NCBI GenBank assembly: GCA_029242765.1
Contig: JAQWTJ010000056.1
Span: forward strand, 1 to 32,826
DNA: 32,826 nucleotides
Source: Flavobacteriales bacterium
GTDB lineage: Bacteria > Bacteroidota > Bacteroidia > Flavobacteriales_D > Sanyastnellaceae
Reading direction: 5' to 3'
This document shows, in pieces, positions 24,339-32,729 of the stretch. The translations under genes were made by a program, and so were the position numbers. How positions within the stretch are numbered: the stretch's first letter is position 1; the number at the start of each line of letters is the position of its first letter. The notes under the pieces were generated by a model. It did not search any database. It was given only the letters and a program-made list of their open reading frames with translations, and was not told where the DNA came from.

Positions 24339-25163
24339 ATGGCAAAGATTATTGCAGTAGCAAACCAAAAAGGCGGCGTAGGAAAGACGACTACGGCCAT
24401 CAACCTCGGCGCGAGTTTGGGCGCATTGGAATTTAAAACTCTACTCGTGGATGCAGATCCCCAGGCGAACTCCACCTCGGGTGTGGGCGTGGATCCTAGA
24501 ACGGTTGAATCGGGCACGTACCAATGCCTGCTCGGCACGGGCGACGCGGCATCGGCTATCGTGGAGACGACCAACCCCAACCTGTGGCTCCTGCCCTCTC
24601 ATATCGATTTGGTGGGCGCTGAAATTGAGCTGGTTGATGTCGAGGAGAGGGAGTTTCGACTGCGCGCTGCGCTCGAGCCGCTGCTCGAAGAGTACGACTT
24701 CATTCTGATTGATTGCTCGCCTTCTTTGGGGTTGATTACACTGAATGCGATGGCCGCTGCCAATACCGTAGTTATTCCCGTCCAATGCGAGTATTTCGCA
24801 TTGGAGGGTTTGGGCAAGCTGCTCAACACCGTCAAGATTGTTCAGACGAAACTGAACCCCGAATTGATGATTGAAGGCATCTTGCTCACGATGTACGACA
24901 CCCGATTGCGTCTGTCGAATCAAGTGGTGGATGAGGTGCGCATGCATTTCGGTGAAATGGTGTTCGATACGCTGATTCATCGCAACACGCGTTTGGGAGA
25001 GGCGCCAAGCCACGGCGAGACGATTGTGATGCACGATGCTTCGTGCAAGGGTGCGATTAATTACTTGAATCTTGCGCGTGAAATTCTTCAGAAGAACGAC
25101 CTGACGAAGATGCGCAACGCTGATAAATACATGGGGTTGGACGCCATTCCTGAGGACGTTTGA
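24339..25163 (+). CDS. parA: Chromosome-partitioning ATPase ParA/Soj
   Basis: A 274-aa Walker-type ATPase that forms nucleoid-bound dimers and moves ParB-parS complexes during chromosome segregation. The deviant Walker A motif [15 protein letters not shown] begins near residue 11, with Walker A' ([12 protein letters not shown]) and Walker B ([19 protein letters not shown]) following. The C-terminal region ([21 protein letters not shown]) is typical of chromosomal Soj proteins. It is paired with parB 34 bases downstream. The parA-parB-DUF5683-dapB-lepB order is, to my knowledge, recurrent in Bacteroidota and marks this as the chromosomal rather than a plasmid system. Confidence 0.97.
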   Translation: MAKIIAVANQKGGVGKTTTAINLGASLGALEFKTLLVDADPQANSTSGVGVDPRTVESGTYQCLLGTGDAASAIVETTNPNLWLLPSHIDLVGAEIELVDVEEREFRLRAALEPLLEEYDFILIDCSPSLGLITLNAMAAANTVVIPVQCEYFALEGLGKLLNTVKIVQTKLNPELMIEGILLTMYDTRLRLSNQVVDEVRMHFGEMVFDTLIHRNTRLGEAPSHGETIVMHDASCKGAINYLNLAREILQKNDLTKMRNADKYMGLDAIPEDV

Positions 25164-25197
25164 TTGTCAGGGGCTTGGATTTTCGACGACGTAGGTT

Positions 25198-26202
25198 ATG
25201 ACGAAAAAATCGAACAAGAAACCAGCGCTCGGCCGCGGCCTTGGGGCTTTGCTTGACGACGTCGGGGTGATTCGGGACTTAGCTGGGCCGAAATCCCAGA
25301 CGAACACAGAGGCAGGTGTTGCGCAGCGGCCCAGCGCTGCAATCGACCGAGTCTCTCGTGCACCGAAGGTGGGCGAAGTGGCGCACTTGGGGATCGGTGA
25401 TATCGTTGCAAACCCAGACCAACCGCGCAGAAATTTCGATTCGGAGGCCTTGGATGAATTGGCTGAATCCATTGAGACGCTGGGGATCATTCAACCCCTT
25501 ACGGTGCGCAGGGTGAGCGTGAATCGTTATCAGCTGATTTCAGGTGAACGCCGATTTCGTGCAGCTCAAATTGCGGGCCTTGAACGGGTGCCAGCTTACA
25601 TCCGTGAGGCGGACGACCAGACGATGCTTGAGATGGCGCTCGTTGAAAATATCCAGCGCGAAGATTTGAATGCGGTTGAAGTGGCCATCACCTACCGGCG
25701 TTTGATGCAGGAGTGCGGTCTGACCCACGAGCAAATGGCGGTGCGTTTAGGAAAAGGTCGAGCGAGTATCAGCAATCACGTTCGGCTGTTGAATTTGCCG
25801 GCCAATATGCAGAACGCCATCATTGAGGGGGGGTTGAGCTTCGGTCACGCGCGCATTTTGTCGGGCTTGGCAGGAGATGAAGATCGAACTGAACTGTTTT
25901 TGCTTATTGGGAAGCAGGGCATGAGTGTGCGGGCATCTGAGCAGTGGGTGCGAGATCACCGGGACGCGACCGCAGTCCAGATGGAGGACGATGCCCCCTT
26001 GCTCATCCCCGATGAAAAGGAATCTCACTTGCCGGGTCTTTCGGAAGCGAGCCGTAAAGTCCTTTTGGAATTTAGACAGCGCTTCAGCCCAAAGGTGGTG
26101 ATTCGTAAGAAGAAGGGGGATTCGGGCTTGATTGAGATCCCGTTTGGTTCTCAGCAGGAGTTGGAATCTTTTTTCGAGGCATTGAACAAGCGCCAATATT
26201 GA
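25198..26202 (+). CDS. parB: Chromosome-partitioning protein ParB/Spo0J
   Basis: A 334-aa CTP-dependent clamp that loads at parS sites and spreads along DNA. The N-terminal CTP-binding domain shows NPDQPRRNFD, LAESIETLGIIQPLTVRR and the box II motif GERRFRAAQ. The helix-turn-helix domain includes MAVRLGKGRASISNHVRLLNLP, and a dimerisation region with basic residues (RQRFSPKVVIRKKKGDSGLIEIPF) closes the protein. The N-terminal end carries a basic, Gly-Leu-rich peptide (KPALGRGLGALLDD), the conserved ParA-contacting segment of ParB proteins. No full parS site was found by eye in this window. Confidence 0.97.
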   Translation: MTKKSNKKPALGRGLGALLDDVGVIRDLAGPKSQTNTEAGVAQRPSAAIDRVSRAPKVGEVAHLGIGDIVANPDQPRRNFDSEALDELAESIETLGIIQPLTVRRVSVNRYQLISGERRFRAAQIAGLERVPAYIREADDQTMLEMALVENIQREDLNAVEVAITYRRLMQECGLTHEQMAVRLGKGRASISNHVRLLNLPANMQNAIIEGGLSFGHARILSGLAGDEDRTELFLLIGKQGMSVRASEQWVRDHRDATAVQMEDDAPLLIPDEKESHLPGLSEASRKVLLEFRQRFSPKVVIRKKKGDSGLIEIPFGSQQELESFFEALNKRQY

Positions 26203-26211
26203 GCCGTGAGT

Positions 26212-26748
26212 ATGCGCGGACTGGCCACGACCTTGATTTTGCTCGCCAGCTTGTCCTTGTGGTCGTTAGGCGTGAAAGCCCAGCCGGTCGAGACATCTCC
26301 CGCTCTTGAGCAGGTGCAACGGGCCACCAACCGTAGCGCCATGATCCCGGGCTGGGGGCAAGCGACAAACGGGAAGTGGTGGAAGGTGCCGCTTGTCTAT
26401 GGCGGATTTGCTGCGTGTGCTTGGTCGATTGATATGAACGGCACATCGTATAGGACGTATCGCGACGGGTATTGGGCGATGGTGGACGACGACCCCGCCA
26501 CCGTGTTTGAAACGGAATGGTCAGTCGAAGATGTCAAAGCCGTTCGCGACGGTTACCGCTCCAATTTAGAACTGAGCTGCTTGATGGTTGTGGTGACTTG
26601 GGGGTTGCAGGTGATGGATGCACACATTGACGCGCATTTGGCTCAATTCGATGTGTCCGAAGATTTGAGCTTGAATTTGGATGTGTTGCCCATGCGGGTC
26701 GGAGTGCAGCATGCGGCCGGCCCTTGTTTGCGTGTGCAGTGGAAATGA
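26212..26748 (+). CDS. DUF5683 envelope protein
   Basis: A 178-aa protein with a signal peptide (LATTLILLASLSLWSLGVKA) followed by the DUF5683 pattern NRSAMIPGWGQATNGKWWKVPLVYGG-type (here near residues 36-65) and another hydrophobic segment near 120-135 (LSCLMVVVTWGLQVMDAHID). The domain is found almost only in Bacteroidota, commonly between parB and dapB, and has no known function; the PGWGQ…N…WK…YGG motif resembles small membrane proteins of the TM2/P13 type. GTG 26206 is an alternative start. The stop overlaps the dapB start by 4 bases (ATGA). Confidence 0.85.
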   Translation: MRGLATTLILLASLSLWSLGVKAQPVETSPALEQVQRATNRSAMIPGWGQATNGKWWKVPLVYGGFAACAWSIDMNGTSYRTYRDGYWAMVDDDPATVFETEWSVEDVKAVRDGYRSNLELSCLMVVVTWGLQVMDAHIDAHLAQFDVSEDLSLNLDVLPMRVGVQHAAGPCLRVQWK

Positions 26749-27455
26749 TGCGTGAGGTGAACAGTGGATTGAACATATTGATTTGCGGCTACGGCCGCAT
26801 GGGGCGCGCTGTGGAGACTGTAGCCGTGGAGCGCGGCCACACCATCGTGGGGCACATCGGCCGTGGTGAATCCGTGGGTGAGGAATGCTGGAGGGCCGCT
26901 GACATGGCCATTGAGTTCACGCACCCGCAGTCGGCGGCGGATCAAATTGCGGCGTGCGCAGAACGCGGCTTGCCTGTGGTTAGCGGAACCACCGGCTGGA
27001 ATGATGCACTGGCGCTCCAGCAGGAAGCCTCGGCTGAGGCCGGCCATAAATTTTTGTGGGCGCCGAACTTCTCAATCGGAGTGTACGCAATGATGAAAGC
27101 TGTCGCTGCCGCATCGGCAGTGCTGGTCCGAGACCCCGACTACAAGGCTCGCCTGCAAGAGGTGCATCATAAGGAAAAGAAGGACTCGCCTAGCGGGACC
27201 GCCTTGGCCATTGCCGCAAAAGTGCAGCAACAGGCCCCCGGATTGGATGTCCCCATCACCGCGTTGAGAAAGGAAGGAGTTTTTGGCAATCACGACTTGG
27301 AGTTTGTCGGAGCTTGTGACACCTTGCGCATCGCCCACAACTCCACAAGCCGCACCGGTTTTGCCACAGGTGCGGTGCTTGCCGCGGAGTGGTTGGCAGC
27401 CTATCAAGGCCCTGTCAATCGCGCATTTTCAATGGACGACTTTTTTACATCATGA
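26745..27455 (+). CDS. dapB: 4-hydroxy-tetrahydrodipicolinate reductase
   Basis: Reduces the DapA product with NAD(P)H in lysine and meso-diaminopimelate synthesis, so it feeds peptidoglycan. The 236-aa protein has the Rossmann motif ICGYGRMGRAVE near residue 12, the middle GTTGWN and NFSIGVYAMM segments, and the catalytic motif VHHKEKKDSPSGTAL with the conserved His-His and Lys. It is shorter than the proteobacterial enzyme (about 270 aa), as in other Bacteroidota. The frame is open upstream, but ATG 26745 is chosen because it forms the ATGA overlap with DUF5683 and matches the family N-terminus. The stop overlaps lepB by 4 bases. Confidence 0.96.
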   Translation: MMREVNSGLNILICGYGRMGRAVETVAVERGHTIVGHIGRGESVGEECWRAADMAIEFTHPQSAADQIAACAERGLPVVSGTTGWNDALALQQEASAEAGHKFLWAPNFSIGVYAMMKAVAAASAVLVRDPDYKARLQEVHHKEKKDSPSGTALAIAAKVQQQAPGLDVPITALRKEGVFGNHDLEFVGACDTLRIAHNSTSRTGFATGAVLAAEWLAAYQGPVNRAFSMDDFFTS

Positions 27456-29038
27456 ATCTAGCCTTGCTCCTTTTGATCGCCTTGCCGGTCATCCATATGC
27501 TGACCTTCCCTGCATTGCTGGCCCGTGCAGGCCGCACGCCATGGAAGGGCTATGTGCCGATGCTCAATTATCTCGAGGCGCTGAAGATGATCGGCCGCCC
27601 GTGGTGGTGGATTTTCTTGCTGCTCTTTCCGGGGGTGAATTACATCGTTTTGATGATCGTTCACATTGAATTGGGATTGGCATTTGGAAAGCGGAGTTCG
27701 AAAGACCAGTGGATCATGGGACTGATTCCCTGGTGGGGATTGATCCGCCTTGCGCGTGATGCACAGGCCCTGCATGTGGGCAAGCGGGATTGGTCTAAAC
27801 TGAAGAAATCGAGTGGACAGGAGTGGAAAGAGGCCATTGTCTGGGCCATCGTAGTGGCGACCATTGTGCGGATTTCGATTTTCGAGGCCTTCACCATTCC
27901 AACGCCTTCGATGGAAGACAGCATGCTGGTGGGGGACTACTTGGTCGTCAGCAAATTGAGTTACGGTCCCCGCGTTCCAGAAACGCCACTCACGCTCCCC
28001 TTCATGCACAATGCCATCCCCAAGACGCCGCTGTGGAACAGCTATGTTGAATGGGTCAAGCTGCCGTTTATGCGTATGCCGGGATTTCGTGATGTGGAGC
28101 GCTACGACGCGGTGGTGTTCAACTTTCCCAACGGAGACACCATCTTGGTTGATGACTTCCTGTCCGGACACGACTACCACGCCCTGTTAAGAGGCGAGGC
28201 CATTCGATTGGCGGGCGGCAACGTGCACACTTTCGAGTCGGACGCTCCAAATTTTCTGACCCAGGCGCGTACAAAATTAGCCTTGACTCCCGGACTCAAA
28301 GCGCGGCCAGTGGATAAAAAGGAGAACTGTGTCAAGCGCTGCATCGGGCTACCAGGCGAGGTGCTGTCGATTGTTGATCGTGATGTATTGATTGATGGGC
28401 AGCGGATTGAGCCGCCGCATGGCGTCCAATTCAACTACGCCGTTAAGTTCAAGCGACAGAACGACCGCAAGTTGATTATGTCGCGGTTCAATTTGACAGA
28501 AGTGGACTTCCATGGCCGGATGCCCGACGGCCGCGTGTTGGTTTCATTGCGAGAGGACGAAGCCCGGGCCTTGCTCGAGCAGGATGTTGTGGAGTCGGTG
28601 GAGATGTTGTCACAGTCGAACCGCCGAGGGCGCTTGGATATGTATCCCAATTCAAACAAGTTTGATTTCCAATCGTGGGACCCGGACAACTTTGGTCCCA
28701 TATTGATCCCGGCCCAAGGATTGACAGTGGAGCTCAACGGGCGAAATTTGGAGCTGTATTCGCGCGTAATCACGGCCTATGAGGGGTGCGAGCTTTCGGG
28801 AAGTGAAGGGTTGATGTTCGTTGACGGACAGCCGGTTGACAGCTACACCTTCAAGCAAAACTACTACTGGATGATGGGCGACAATCGTCACGGGTCGGCC
28901 GACTCGAGGTTTTGGGGATTTGTCCCGGAAGACCACGTTTCAGGTCGGGCCACTTTCACTTGGTTCAGCAAGCAAAACAAGCAGCAACACGGAGAGGCGA
29001 AAATCCGTTGGAACCGCATGTTTAAACGGGTGCGGTGA
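27452..29038 (+). CDS. lepB: Signal peptidase I, long Bacteroidota form
   Basis: Removes signal peptides from exported proteins at the inner membrane. At 528 aa it is far longer than the E. coli enzyme (324 aa). The first 145 residues hold several hydrophobic helices (MNLALLLLIALPVIHM, WWWIFLLLFPGVNYIVLMIV), a module like those of DUF5684-type proteins, before the classic anchor (AIVWAIVVATIVRISIF). The catalytic Ser153 lies in PTPSMEDSML and Lys295 in CVKRCIGLPGE; they are 142 residues apart against about 55 in E. coli, so a large insert separates them. The final box GDNRHGSADSRFWGFVP is near 476. ATG 27452 overlaps the dapB stop (ATGA). Confidence 0.95.
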   Translation: MNLALLLLIALPVIHMLTFPALLARAGRTPWKGYVPMLNYLEALKMIGRPWWWIFLLLFPGVNYIVLMIVHIELGLAFGKRSSKDQWIMGLIPWWGLIRLARDAQALHVGKRDWSKLKKSSGQEWKEAIVWAIVVATIVRISIFEAFTIPTPSMEDSMLVGDYLVVSKLSYGPRVPETPLTLPFMHNAIPKTPLWNSYVEWVKLPFMRMPGFRDVERYDAVVFNFPNGDTILVDDFLSGHDYHALLRGEAIRLAGGNVHTFESDAPNFLTQARTKLALTPGLKARPVDKKENCVKRCIGLPGEVLSIVDRDVLIDGQRIEPPHGVQFNYAVKFKRQNDRKLIMSRFNLTEVDFHGRMPDGRVLVSLREDEARALLEQDVVESVEMLSQSNRRGRLDMYPNSNKFDFQSWDPDNFGPILIPAQGLTVELNGRNLELYSRVITAYEGCELSGSEGLMFVDGQPVDSYTFKQNYYWMMGDNRHGSADSRFWGFVPEDHVSGRATFTWFSKQNKQQHGEAKIRWNRMFKRVR

Positions 29039-29601
29039 CCTTGCCGCTGTGCCCATTCCCTTCTGCCATCTGGTGGCGGTCGATGCTTGAGCCGAGCGCT
29101 CAAGTGGCCTTGAATGCTCCATATGTCAAGCAATCGATGCGAAATCGCATCGACGTGGTCCATGCGCAAGGCTTGCATCGAATTACCGTCCCGGTTCATC
29201 GCCCCAGCGGAGTGAAGTGCAGTCAATTCGAGCTTCGCCTGGTCGATGACGGTTGGTCACGTCGTTTTCTGCAGTCTTTGCGCACGTGCTATGGAGCGGC
29301 TCCCTATTTCGATCATTTCTTCGATGAGGTTTCCGGTCTATTTGGTGACTCTGATACGCTTGGTGATTTAAATTTAAAATCGACCCGATGGTGCGCCTCC
29401 GAGCTTGGTCTATCGTTCGAGTTGAACACGGCTTCCAAGCAGGTTGACCCATTTGATCTCGCTGAACGCTGGCTTGAGCCGGCCTACTTGCGTGTTTTCT
29501 CTGACCGGTCCGATTTTGTGCAAGGGGCGTCGGTTTTGGACGCGCTCTTTCATTTGGGGCCGGAAGCTGCGCGCCACATTGAGTCGATTGAAAGGCGTTG
29601 A
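29035..29601 (+). CDS. WbqC-like family protein
   Basis: A 188-aa soluble protein of the WbqC-like family. Recognisable features are FPSAIWWRSMLEPS near the N-terminus, VKQSMRNRIDVVHAQGLHRI with a basic start, VPVHRPSG, and SRRFLQSLRTCYGAAPYFDH near residues 78-97, then a C-terminal YLRVFSDRSDFVQGASVLDA. WbqC is encoded in some O-antigen clusters but its activity is not established, and here the gene lies in a housekeeping unit after lepB, as in other Bacteroidota. The GTG start overlaps the lepB stop (GTGA). It is the last gene of the parA-to-wbqC run. Confidence 0.85.
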   Translation: MTLPLCPFPSAIWWRSMLEPSAQVALNAPYVKQSMRNRIDVVHAQGLHRITVPVHRPSGVKCSQFELRLVDDGWSRRFLQSLRTCYGAAPYFDHFFDEVSGLFGDSDTLGDLNLKSTRWCASELGLSFELNTASKQVDPFDLAERWLEPAYLRVFSDRSDFVQGASVLDALFHLGPEAARHIESIERR

Positions 29602-29624
29602 TGCTTGACCAGAAGAGCTACAGT

Positions 29625-29924
29625 TCAGGCTGACTCTCTTTTCTCGACGTCCAAAATGATGTCCACCACCACGATGCGATTCAGTTCAATCAGGTAGTAA
29701 ATCCGATGATTGTGCGTGAGTACGCTCCAGAATTCGCCCTCGATTGCATCAAATTTTGCCTTGCGTGCTTCGCTGGGCTTAGGGCGTTCGCCAAGTTTGC
29801 CGATGCGCGCAAGTATTTCGTCTTTGGCTTTTTCTGCGCCGATCAATGATTGACCTTGCAGCGCGACAATAATCCGTTCGAACGCCTTGACCGCACGGTC
29901 TGAAATGATGACCTCTTTTTTCAC
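29625..29924 (-). CDS. Solitary RelE/ParE-superfamily toxin-like protein
   Basis: A 99-aa protein with the small alpha-beta fold of the RelE/ParE superfamily: an N-terminal strand (KKEVIISDRAVKAFERII), two helices (SLIGAEKAKDEILARIGKLG), a linker with conserved Pro and Arg/Lys (ERPKPSEARKAK), and the final strands (FWSVLTHNHRIYYLIELNRI, VVVDIILDVEK). RelE toxins cut mRNA on the ribosome and ParE toxins act on gyrase; no residue here decides between them. The start is a GTG. No antitoxin gene can fit on either side: 23 bases separate it from wbqC and 37 from gcvT. It might be a harmless remnant, act with an antitoxin elsewhere, or have another function. Confidence 0.72.
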   Translation of the reverse strand: MKKEVIISDRAVKAFERIIVALQGQSLIGAEKAKDEILARIGKLGERPKPSEARKAKFDAIEGEFWSVLTHNHRIYYLIELNRIVVVDIILDVEKRESA

Positions 29925-29949
29925 GGGTGCAATATGCTTCTAACACGCC

Positions 29950-29957
29950 TATTTTTA
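29950..29957 (+). promoter_or_regulatory. -7-like element (TATTTTTA) for gcvT
   Basis: TATTTTTA matches TAnnTTTG except at the last base and ends 4 bases before the gcvT ATG. The gap between gcvT and the divergent toxin gene is 37 bases, so a promoter here would be partly inside the toxin gene. No clear -33 TTTG is seen at 19-23 bases. Confidence 0.35.
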
Positions 29958-29961
29958 CCCC

Positions 29962-31074
29962 ATGCAAGACACCTTGTTGAACACCTCCTTAACTGAGCAC
30001 TTCGAGTCCATCGGAGCTCGCCTCGTTCCTTTTGCGGGCTACATGATGCCTGTTCAATTTTCGGGCCTCAAGGCGGAACACGCTGCTGTGCGCACGGCAG
30101 CCGGTCTATTTGACGTCTCGCATATGGGCGAGTTGCACTTTCAGGGCGCCGCTGCCTTTGATTTCTTGCAATATCTACTGGCCGGTGATGTGGCCAAAGC
30201 CCGCCCCGGCCGTTGCCTGTATACCGTGTTGCTCAACGATGAGGGCGGCATCATTGAAGACTTGCTTGTGTATGGCTTAGCCCAAGACCGTTTTATGCTG
30301 GTGGTCAATGCGTCCAACCGTATGGAAGTTGTGGCCGTAATCGGTGAGCGTTTGGCGAGCTGGGCGCTTGATAATGGTAGAGCGGACGAAGTGACTCTGG
30401 TCGATCGCAGCGATACAACGGGCTTGATTGCTTTGCAGGGCCCGGCTTCCGATGCCATTGTTGAGCAGGTGATTCCTGGGGCTGAGTCGCTGGAGTTTTA
30501 TGACAATAGGGAGTTTGATCACCCCGTGTTTGGGGCCTTAATAGTGAGCGCGACGGGGTACACCGGTGAGCGGGGATTTGAGATTTACTGTAGCGTAGAG
30601 CAGACCGTTTCGATTTGGAACACCTTGATGGAGGCCGGCGCACCGTCCGGTCTGATTGCGGCAGGGCTTGGGGCGCGAGACACCTTGCGCTTGGAAAAAG
30701 GCTACTGCTTGCACGGGCAGGATATTGGCCCGAGCCGCACACCGGTCGAGGCCGGCTTGAATTGGACGGTCGGCTGGAAGACTGAATTTGCGGGGAAAGC
30801 TGCACTTGTCAGGCAGAAAGAGTCAGGAGTGCAAGTGAAGCGCGTTGGCATCAAATTGTTGGACCGAGGCATCCCACGCGCAGGTCACGAGGTGGTGGAC
30901 TCTGCTGGTGAAGTGGTCGGTGAGGTGACCAGCGGCACGCAAAGCCCGACGCTAAATGCGCCGATAGGCATGGCCTATGTGAATGTAGTCCTTGCACAAG
31001 TGGGCACCCAGTTTGCCGTCCGCATCCGGAACAAGGATGTGGCCGCCGAAGTGGTGAAAGTTCCTTTTTGTTAA
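29962..31074 (+). CDS. gcvT: Glycine cleavage system T protein (aminomethyltransferase)
   Basis: Transfers the aminomethyl carbon of glycine from lipoylated H protein to tetrahydrofolate and releases ammonia. The 370-aa protein has the family start (TSLTEHFESIGARLVPFAGY, MMPVQF), GLFDVSHMGEL, the catalytic Asp region LLNDEGGIIEDLLVY, LIALQGPAS, ATGYTGERGFEIYC and the C-terminal barrel (GEVTSGTQSPTLNAPIGMAY). All catalytic parts appear intact. The remaining gcv genes are not in the window, as is common in Bacteroidota. It is followed after 10 bases by comB, and the two may share a transcript. Confidence 0.97.
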   Translation: MQDTLLNTSLTEHFESIGARLVPFAGYMMPVQFSGLKAEHAAVRTAAGLFDVSHMGELHFQGAAAFDFLQYLLAGDVAKARPGRCLYTVLLNDEGGIIEDLLVYGLAQDRFMLVVNASNRMEVVAVIGERLASWALDNGRADEVTLVDRSDTTGLIALQGPASDAIVEQVIPGAESLEFYDNREFDHPVFGALIVSATGYTGERGFEIYCSVEQTVSIWNTLMEAGAPSGLIAAGLGARDTLRLEKGYCLHGQDIGPSRTPVEAGLNWTVGWKTEFAGKAALVRQKESGVQVKRVGIKLLDRGIPRAGHEVVDSAGEVVGEVTSGTQSPTLNAPIGMAYVNVVLAQVGTQFAVRIRNKDVAAEVVKVPFC

Positions 31075-31084
31075 AGTATGAGTC

Positions 31085-31849
31085 ATGTCTGATGAAATGA
31101 ATACCAAGCGCAGGCGCGTTGAAGTTTGCTACACACCGGGGCAGTTCGAGTTGTATAAAGGCGACTTCGACATTTGCGTGGTTATCGATGTGCTCAGAGC
31201 GACTTCAGCTATTTGCACGGGACTTGCTGCGGGTGTCAAGTCCATTGTGCCCGTTGAAACCGTTGAAGAGGCGCGCTCATTGATGAGCCAAGGGCTGGTG
31301 GGGGCCGCTGAGCGAAATGGTGAAATTGTTGAGGGCTTTCCCATGGGCAACTCGCCGCGTGCGTATTGGAACCCCGAACTCGTGGGGAAATCAGTGGTGC
31401 TTTCCACGACCAATGGAACGCGCGCCATCGCATTGGCATCGAAAAGCTCGCAGGTGGTGATTGGAAGCTTGAATAATTTGGATGCCTTGTGTGAATGGCT
31501 GAGTAATCAACCCGGCCACGTGCTTTTGCTCGCCTCGGGATGGAAGGACAAGTTCAATCTTGAGGACACCATTTGTGCGGGAGCCATCGCCGAGTATTTG
31601 ATTGACAAGCAGCAGTTTTATTGCGACGAGGACGCCACCATCGCAGCTAAGTTTCTTTATCGTTCGGCCCGGGAGAACATCTTTTCATTTCTAAAGGCCT
31701 CTTCGCACCGGCGGCGCCTGCGCAAGTTGAACCTCAATGAGGACATCAAGTACTGCCTCACGCCCAACACGGTTGAGTCGGTGCCCGTGTTGCAAAACGG
31801 TGCCTTGGTCGACGTGATGAAAACGGCTGAAAAAAAAATGGATGTCTAG
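31085..31849 (+). CDS. comB: 2-phosphosulfolactate phosphatase family protein
   Basis: In methanogens ComB is an acid phosphatase that makes sulfolactate for coenzyme M. The 254-aa protein shows the family pattern: VVIDVLRATSAICTGLAAGV near residue 32, LVGAAERNGEIVEGFPMGNS, VVLSTTNGTRAI near 103, then LLLASGWKDKFNLEDTICAG near 147. Bacteroidota do not make coenzyme M by any known route, so a sulfolactate or other phosphatase role is likely but unproven. It follows gcvT by 10 bases, and its end (a run of nine A, then ATGGATGTCTAG) overlaps the next gene by 8 bases. Confidence 0.9.
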   Translation: MSDEMNTKRRRVEVCYTPGQFELYKGDFDICVVIDVLRATSAICTGLAAGVKSIVPVETVEEARSLMSQGLVGAAERNGEIVEGFPMGNSPRAYWNPELVGKSVVLSTTNGTRAIALASKSSQVVIGSLNNLDALCEWLSNQPGHVLLLASGWKDKFNLEDTICAGAIAEYLIDKQQFYCDEDATIAAKFLYRSARENIFSFLKASSHRRRLRKLNLNEDIKYCLTPNTVESVPVLQNGALVDVMKTAEKKMDV

Positions 31850-32726
31850 CAGATCCAGCGTGAAGGCGCTGGCGTTGGGGTTGCCAATTGCGGCCTTGCT
31901 TTGGGGGGCTTGGGGATTTTCAGTGCACCGCAACATCAACCGGTCGGCCGTGTATGCTTTGCCTTCACCATTCAAGGAATACGTGTTGCCGCATGTAGAT
32001 TGGCTCAGTGAGCACGCCGTAGATGCGGACAAGCGGAAATATGCGGTGGTGGACGAGGCGCCTAAACACTACATCGATTTGGACGCCTTGCCCCTGCCCT
32101 GGGACAGCGTGCCGCATCGCTATGATCGGGCTGTGGAGTTGTTTTCGCGTGATACGGTATGGGAGTACGGGGTGTTGCCATGGCAGATTCGCTGGACGTA
32201 CAACGGGCTGGTTGAGGCCTTGAAAGAAGGCGATTTGGAGCGCACCTTGAAAAGTATGGCGGACTTGGGCCATTATGTGGGCGACGCGCATGTGCCGCTT
32301 CACACCACCGTTAATTACAACGGGCAGCTCACAGACCAGAAGGGGATCCATGGCCTTTGGGAAACGCGTTTGCCCGAGCTGTTCATGGACGGTTACGACT
32401 TGGTCGTTGAGCCCGCGGCGTATGTCCAGGACGTGAACGCCTTCACCTGGGAGGCCATCTATGCAAGCCACAATGGCGTGTCCATTGTACTGAATGAAGA
32501 AAGGGCAACTTCTGAGTTGATGGGCCCCAACACCTATGTCCAGGAAGAACGCGGTCGATCCATCCAAAAACTCCGCTCACGCCCTTTTTGCGAGCGCTAT
32601 CACGCAAGGCTTGACGGCATGGTTGAAGAGCGTTGGCGCACGTCTATTTCGGCTGTTTCTCGCTTGTGGTTTTCGGCGTGGGTCGATGCGGGCCAACCGG
32701 AAATCCAACCGGACGCGGTAGATTGA
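31842..32726 (+). CDS. Zinc-dependent S1/P1 nuclease / phospholipase C-like protein
   Basis: A 294-aa exported protein of the trinuclear-zinc superfamily that includes S1/P1 nucleases and zinc phospholipase C. A hydrophobic segment (LALGLPIAALLWGA, residues 10-23) is followed directly by WGFSVH: Trp24 and His29 have the same spacing as Trp1 and His6 of P1 nuclease, where the mature N-terminal Trp binds zinc, so cleavage after Ala23 is likely. HYIDLD (His76) and HYVGDAHVPLH (His144, Asp148, His154) supply further ligands, and HGLWE (His170, Glu174) completes the set with Glu as in phospholipase C. The substrate (nucleic acid or phospholipid) is undecided. The ATG lies 8 bases inside comB. Confidence 0.87.
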   Translation: MSSRSSVKALALGLPIAALLWGAWGFSVHRNINRSAVYALPSPFKEYVLPHVDWLSEHAVDADKRKYAVVDEAPKHYIDLDALPLPWDSVPHRYDRAVELFSRDTVWEYGVLPWQIRWTYNGLVEALKEGDLERTLKSMADLGHYVGDAHVPLHTTVNYNGQLTDQKGIHGLWETRLPELFMDGYDLVVEPAAYVQDVNAFTWEAIYASHNGVSIVLNEERATSELMGPNTYVQEERGRSIQKLRSRPFCERYHARLDGMVEERWRTSISAVSRLWFSAWVDAGQPEIQPDAVD

Positions 32727-32729
32727 GTC

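Noticed and set aside
31830-31838. Run of nine A near the end of comB as a programmed frameshift site
   Set aside because: The frame is intact through the run and closes five codons later; a shift would not give a longer or recognisable product.
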